Shown here: piece by piece, positions 59,121 to 64,000 of the stretch | Layout: every line of letters starts with the position of its first letter | Numbering within the stretch: the first letter of the stretch is position 1 | Source: Amoebidium appalachense | Lineage: Eukaryota > Ichthyosporea | Length of the DNA stretch: 64,000 bases | Direction of reading: 5' to 3' | NCBI GenBank assembly: GCA_963693365.1 | Contig: CAVNZM010000001.1 | Location: 16,616,001 to 16,680,000 of the forward strand | The notes under the pieces: model-generated | Seen by the model: only the letters and a program-made list of their open reading frames with translations | Told to the model about the DNA's origin: nothing | Databases searched by the model: none | Program-made: the position numbers and the translations under genes

Positions 59121-59652
59121 GGCTGCAGCACACCATGCAGTATCCGGTATAGCGGATGGGTCGCTGATCTTGGCCAAGGAGGAGGCCGACTATGAGGGCA
59201 ACAAGACACCCATCGAGTGGCTACCCTGCGTGCAGAGCTCCGCATACACCCACACAGTCACGAGACACACATAAATGCTGGCACAGTCACACACACACAC
59301 CAATACACACATTTACGCCTGCACGGTATGTGCCCGTCTGAAGTATCATGTATTGCACCCCCTCGCCCGTAACGGAGAACCCCTCCACGAGAATACATAA
59401 CACACATACCGTGCACCATATGACTTCAGATACAGAAGGGTGTTTCCTCCCCCCCCCCCCCCTCCCCTTCTCACTCTCACACTCACCTCCCCCTCCCCCC
59501 ACCCACCCACCCACCCCACCCACCCACCCTTTTCCCTTCCCCATTCCGTTCACCCTCCCCACCCCTTCGGATCACCACCACCACGGACATTGTCTCGAGT
59601 TCAGAAGATCGTATATGCATTGGTGGGATTGGAGCATATTATGACAAGATAG
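59121..59652 (+). CDS. Two putative exons of an unidentified plus-strand gene
   Basis: The first exon, 59121-59229, follows a textbook acceptor (ATTTTTTCCAG) and reads ADGSLILAKEEADYEGNKTP, then IEWLPC, before GTGCAG. The second runs from about 59605 to 59652, ending GATAG before GTGAGTG. A C-rich run follows that donor within about 40 nt, as in the secure introns here. The phase between the two is unresolved: phase 0 would end in TAG exactly at the exon edge, another phase gives ICIGGIGAYYDKI. No family is recognised. Confidence 0.28.
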
Positions 59653-60179
59653 GTGAGTGACCAAACAATGGCTACCTCCCCCACTCCCCCCCCCCCCCCC
59701 CTCTCCCTTAGTCTTCATATATATGCATACCGAAAAGCTTCTTCCAGATAAAGAAGAAAAACGACAGGTGGTGAGGGGTGGCAAAGTGAGAAAGAAAAGA
59801 GGGGCAAAAAGTGTGCTACATGCACCGCATTGGTTTTGAGGTACATTAAGCCTTATTCTTCTCCTTCCCCTTTCCCTGCTCAGTGGCTTCGTCCTGAACT
59901 TACATATGATTAGACACGAGCATCAACAATATACGTAGTAGTATTCAATAACTTCTATATTTTTGTCTCCACAGTCGATTACTGTCCACGTGCTGCAGAA
60001 CATAGGTAACCTCTGAGTCAACCTATAGCTAACAGGTTATATATATATGTGTTGGTACACATGCGCGGCTTCGGCCATCTGCCATGCCGCCTCAGGCTTC
60101 CCTCCCCTTTGCCTCAGGCTGGTCCATATGCATGTACGTGTGTGTGTCTGTTCGGATAAGTATATACTGAGAGAGAGAA

Positions 60180-60930
60180 AGAAGGAGGGGGGGGGGGGGG
60201 GGGGGGGGGGAGGGGGGGGGGGGAGAAGGTAAGAGGGTAGGAGAGTCACAAGACTGGGTAAGAGGCGTAAGAGATAGAGGGACGAGGGGAAGGGGGGAGG
60301 GAGGGGGGGTGGGGGGGGGAGGAGGGAGCAAGGGGGAAGTGGGGGAGTGCAACTACTTAAGCTTGACAATCCCATGGTAAAAGGTGCAGGCGTGTTGCGC
60401 GCGTGGGGGCCCCGGGGAGAGGGGGGGGGGGGGGGAGGGGGGGGAGGGGGGGGGAAGGGGACGTTAAATTAAGACGATAGGGCTTCGAAGAGAGAGTACT
60501 TGAATGACAGAGAAGCCTGGTAGAGGGGGGGGGAGCCCTGGGCGATGAAGGGAGGGGGGGGGGGGGGGGGGGTACAGAGAGAACAGAATGTGGGGGGAGG
60601 GGGGAGGGGGACGAGATGTTTGATATATATATATAGGGAAAGAGTGACACATAGAGAAAGTCTGAGAGCAAGTGTGGGTGCAGGAGGGTGAGGGATATAT
60701 AGGGAGAGAGAAACAGAGAAGACGAGGAGTCTCAGCTGCAGGGAGAGGGAGAGGGAGCGAGGAGCGAAAAAAGGGGGGGGGGGGGGGGGGGGGGAGGGGG
60801 AGGCCTAGGGGGGGGAGGGGGGGGGAGATCTAAGAGAGAGAGGGGGGAGGGGAATACAGAGAGAGAGGGTGAGAGGGAGAGAGAGAGAGGGGGGGGGGGG
60901 GAGGAGAAAGAGGGAGAAATAAAGAGAGGG
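60180..60930. repeat. G-rich and GA-rich low-complexity block
   Basis: G-runs (about 60187-60210, 60421-60434, 60554-60571 and 60772-60794) in purine-rich DNA with GGGA and GAGA units. Open frames give only Pro/Ser/Leu or Gly/Glu/Arg strings. Confidence 0.8.
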
Positions 60931-61113
60931 ATACGTGTGGTTTGTGTGTTTGTGTGTGTGTATTGTGTGCCGTCGTGCGTATTCCGACTTCTCCACACGT
61001 AGAGTGAGGTTGCCAGCCCATCAGGTCTGTGAGATTGCCTGCCCACGTGACCCGCGTTTTTCCGAATTCAGGAAAGGATTTAGACTTGCTTCTCTAGACC
61101 TAGACGTAACATT

Positions 61114-61247
61114 GAATACAAGACTGGAGTGTCTGCAAATAACAGCCCGGCCCGCCAGGTGAACCCTTTGACCCTGACCTGAATACAGGACTGGAGTGTC
61201 TGCAAATAACAGCCCGGCCCGCCAGGTGAACCCTTTGACCCTGACCT
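61114..61247. repeat. 67-bp tandem duplication
   Basis: Unit GAATACARGACTGGAGTGTC...CCTTTGACCCTGACCT occurs at 61114-61180 and 61181-61247 with one difference (AAG versus AGG). Near-identity points to a recent event. Confidence 0.9.
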
Positions 61248-61724
61248 GCACTTGTGTTCAAGATGCAAACACGGTGACTGCCGCCCTTGTCACCGTGGTG
61301 ATGATGGTGAGAGGCTGACTCCTTTTGAAACGCGCCTTTGTGTGCGAAACTCGTATGTAAGGTACGGTGACCTGAAAGAACCAATGCCTGCACAGGCTCA
61401 AGAAGGGTAGAACTGCAACAATGGTGTGCCTGGCCGGGCTGTTTCACTTTGTACCTCGGCGAATCCGATCCATGACCATGGTGCACCGTGGCAGGAGCTC
61501 GAGTATGGGCATTGAGAATAGTAAATGCGTGTTGGGTATGTGAAAATAAAAACCAACAATCAGATGTGGCCATAACACTGAGAGTGGCACGATTTATGGA
61601 GTTATCCTATACGTATCTATGCCCTTCAACAGCAATAGTGTACTGTACTGACAGGTGTGTCAGTCTCGTAGTAACAAGTGTAACTTTGTAGATCTGACTC
61701 ACTGTCTTAGCTACAAGGGGGACT

Positions 61725-61775
61725 CCCGACAGCCAATCAGGAGCACAGCGGGCCTGTCGTTCAGCCAATCATCAA
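61725..61775 (+). promoter_or_regulatory. Twin AGCCAATCA boxes
   Basis: CCAAT at 61733-61737 and 61765-61769, both inside AGCCAATCA and exactly 32 nt apart, about 580-610 nt upstream of the ATG at 62345. They are probable NF-Y type sites for that gene; position and motif only. Confidence 0.4.
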
Positions 61776-61870
61776 ATGCCAAGTCAACTTTCCAAAATTC
61801 CTATTCGTCATTGAGAGCTAAATTTCGGTGCTACCCTCAATTCCCAAGCTCCTAGGGTGTGACGTAATAT

Positions 61871-62015
61871 TTGGCACGAAATTTATTTGGCACGAGCCTG
61901 CAAAACGGTGAAAATGGGGCAGGATGTCGCCCAGGCACCGACAGGAGCTTGGGGATAGGTTCGTGCCACATTTTACGTCACCAGGTTCGTGCCAAATTAT
62001 TTGGTGCCAAATTTA
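61871..62015. repeat. Short direct and inverted TTGGCACGA / TCGTGCCAA repeats
   Basis: TTGGCACGA occurs at 61870-61878 and 61889-61897; the inverse motif TTCGTGCCA occurs at 61960 and 61985. AATTTATTTGG recurs beside them. The block could be a small palindromic element or a set of operator-like sites in the promoter of the next gene. Confidence 0.4.
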
Positions 62016-62344
62016 TTTGGGGCATAAATGGGTCGGTTCGAACTATTATGGGTCGAATCAGCTCGAATCGTTCCTGACCCGTTTTCTGACCCGTTTTTGT
62101 GGCTCATCGTTGGTGGCGTCTGATTCGAGGAATAAACTCGAAAGGCGGGCTAAGCAAGACCACGTCAACCACGTGCAGGTGGTGGCGTACTTGAACGGGC
62201 AGTCACAGCCTGGACTGGCAGTTGACAGGTGTGACACAGCGCTAGCATCCTTATCATATTGCAGTAGGCTCATATAAAAATAATAAAAACAGACAACACC
62301 CTTTAATGCTCGATCATAACTGACAGTACATATTTTGTGTGAGC

Positions 62345-63263
62345 ATGGGTTACAAACATGCTCGCGTCCGCATTGGACGTGGGCAAGGCCATTGGGCTTT
62401 GCTGAGGATTCTCGTTCATGTTATCCTCGCCTTTTGTCTTTTGGCTGCAGCGGGTTCAACAAACAACCCAGATGGGGTGAACAAAAAAGTCATTAAGGAA
62501 AACAAATCTTGGTCTAAAGATCATGCCAAGCTGGAACAGCCATTCGTTGCACGGTACATTGATTATTGCATAGCGGATCATGAGGACTCTGTCGAAGCTG
62601 GCACGTGCCCTCCCCAGCCCTTCCTCAGGGATTGGGTGTGGCATCAAACCCGTCATGGCGGCCGGATAGATGCATCTACAGCGGAGGGAGTCCATCAGGT
62701 GATCTCCCCCCCTTCCCCCCCCCCCCCCCTCCCCCCCCCCCCTCTCTCCCCACCACCCCCTGCCTCTTTTCCACTTTTTCTCTCCCCTCCCCTGTCTCTC
62801 TGTTCTGGGCCTTACAGGTGGTTCCTCCGTTTTAGAAGTTGTTTTTTATGTAATACGTTAGGTGTGTCCTTTTGCATCTTGTGGATACCAATGCCTTCAC
62901 CGCTCAGGCCTTCCCTTGCACTTAATCTTATGGACCTTTGTGCCTCTCCCATGATCTGTTTGGCATGGCATGCTGCCTTTTCTGCTTTGGCTTGCCTCTT
63001 ATATGTTGCTATCACCCGATAGGGTATGTGTGGCAACGTGTTCCATATGTTTTGTGTGACCATTCTGTGCAGTGTACCCACTTAAAGCCCACTCCTCCGC
63101 TTTTCCCCCTTCCCTCCCTTCCCCTTTAAGCATACAATTAGTCAAGAGGCAGTACAGGATAGTGGGTAGAGAGTTTCTGTGTGTCACGGTGTATGCCTGT
63201 GGGTGTGTGCTTGTCTGTGTGTGTATGTGCATGTGTGTGTGTAGTGAGTGTGTGTGTGTGTTG

Positions 63264-63312
<49 letters not shown>

Positions 63313-64000
63313 TTGTGTGTGTAGTGTGGGTGGGTGGGTGGGTGGGTACAGAGAAGGGGAGAGGGGGGGGGGGGGGGGGGGGGCGTGTATGTGTGTGCCT
63401 GTGTGTGTATGTTAAAGACAGGGGAGGGGGGAAGGGGGAGAGGTCAGGGTAGGGAGAAAGGGAGGGAAGGATGGGTGGGTGGGAGGGTTGGAGGGAAGGA
63501 GGGAGGGGGAGAAAGGGTAGAGGGAGGGATGGCGGAAAAGACAGAAAGAGAGGGGCAAAGAGAGGAGGGCAGTCGGTAAAGAGGAAGGGCGGGAGGGTGG
63601 GACGGAGAGGGAGAAGGGGGAAGTGGAGAATTAGGCAGGGGGGGGGGGGCCGAGAGCAAGAGGGGGGGTGGGGAGGGTGTGGGCGGTGTGTGTGTGTGTA
63701 TGTGTGTGTGTATGTATGTTGTGTGTGTGTGGGGGGGGGGGGGGGGGGGGGTTGGATGGGGGATCTCGGTTGGGAGTGGGTTCTTTATAGACCTGGCAAC
63801 CATTGACCAGCTATTCTCTCACCCTGTCTTTGTGTTCACTCTGCAGCTTATGGCAATAATGGCAACCGTTCCTTGCCTGAGTGTGGTATGGAGGTTGGGT
63901 CTTTCGACAGTGATGGCTCTGACGATGACGATGAGGGGTCAAGTGACGAGAGCCCCGGTTCATTCAACGTGTCAACATGTGTGCGCCTAGCAGGCCGCAA
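62345..64000 (+). CDS. Signal-anchor protein, 5' part, runs off the window
   Basis: Exon 1 (62345-62698) starts MGYKHARVRIGRG, then a hydrophobic segment (LLRILVHVILAFCLLAAAG, residues about 20-38), then a lumenal or extracellular-looking domain (VARYIDYCIADHEDSVEAGT, then CPPQPFLRDWVWHQTRHGG). The donor GTGATCTCCCCCC is followed at once by C-runs. A later exon from 63847 to the window end, after CACTCTGCAG, reads well in only one frame: YGNNGNRSLPECGMEVG, then an acidic FDSDGSDDDDEGSSDESPG. Exon 1 ends in phase 0 and this exon needs phase 1, so at least one exon in 62.8-63.8 kb is missing from the model. A type II or secreted protein is likely; the family is not recognised. Confidence 0.5.
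63262..63770. repeat. TG, GGGT and G-run low-complexity block
   Basis: (TG)n at about 63265-63309, GGGT units to 63345, a G-run at 63365-63383, purine-rich DNA to 63670, then TG and a G-run at 63730-63751. It lies in the intron before the last visible exon. Confidence 0.85.

Overview
The window is nuclear DNA from a eukaryote, probably a protist or alga. Genes are split into many short exons with GT-AG introns, and there are TATA and CCAAT boxes and AATAAA signals. No operon, rRNA, recognisable tRNA, CRISPR array or prokaryotic signal is visible. The species cannot be named from sequence alone. Introns and spacers are dominated by long G or C homopolymers, (TG)n/(CA)n tracts and purine tracts. 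Most long open frames that run through these tracts are artefacts.

Layout. (1) 1-2.4 kb: a minisatellite, a run of small hairpins and a short multi-exon plus-strand gene (1058-2378). (2) 2.7-6 kb: covarying hairpins, a degenerate AT-rich repeat and a frameshifted Gag-like retroelement gene with a CCHC knuckle (minus). (3) 6-15 kb: mostly gene-free. It holds simple repeats, a poly(A)-tailed element with three TATA-bearing monomers (10983-12116), a purine tract of about 590 nt and a foldback element with matching 7-nt flanks (13767-14241). (4) 15.2-24 kb: an eight-exon alpha/beta hydrolase (minus) and, upstream of it, three exons of an unidentified protein. (5) 25.7-29.6 kb: a complete seven-exon plus-strand gene for a secreted His-rich, Thr/Val/Gln-repeat protein, with TATA box and AATAAA. 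(6) 31.5-42.3 kb: a 16-exon minus gene for a membrane protein with three DOMON domains and a cytochrome b561 domain. (7) 44.5-57.6 kb: a 17-exon minus gene for an ER-anchored SMP plus PH lipid-transfer-type protein. (8) 58-64 kb: exon fragments, a 67-bp tandem duplication, a twin-CCAAT region and the 5' part of a signal-anchor protein gene running off the right edge.

The genes do not form one pathway. What links them is intron architecture. In about half of the introns a C-run on the transcribed-sense strand begins within roughly 40 nt of the 5' splice site. This holds on both DNA strands and in six of the seven multi-exon models. A dispersed repeat sits inside introns between two such C-runs, always in the same orientation relative to the host gene. 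One copy makes up almost a whole 218-nt intron, so an introner-like origin is plausible. This, the phase-1 exon repeats of the secreted protein and the exon-level triplication of the DOMON module are the most interesting points.
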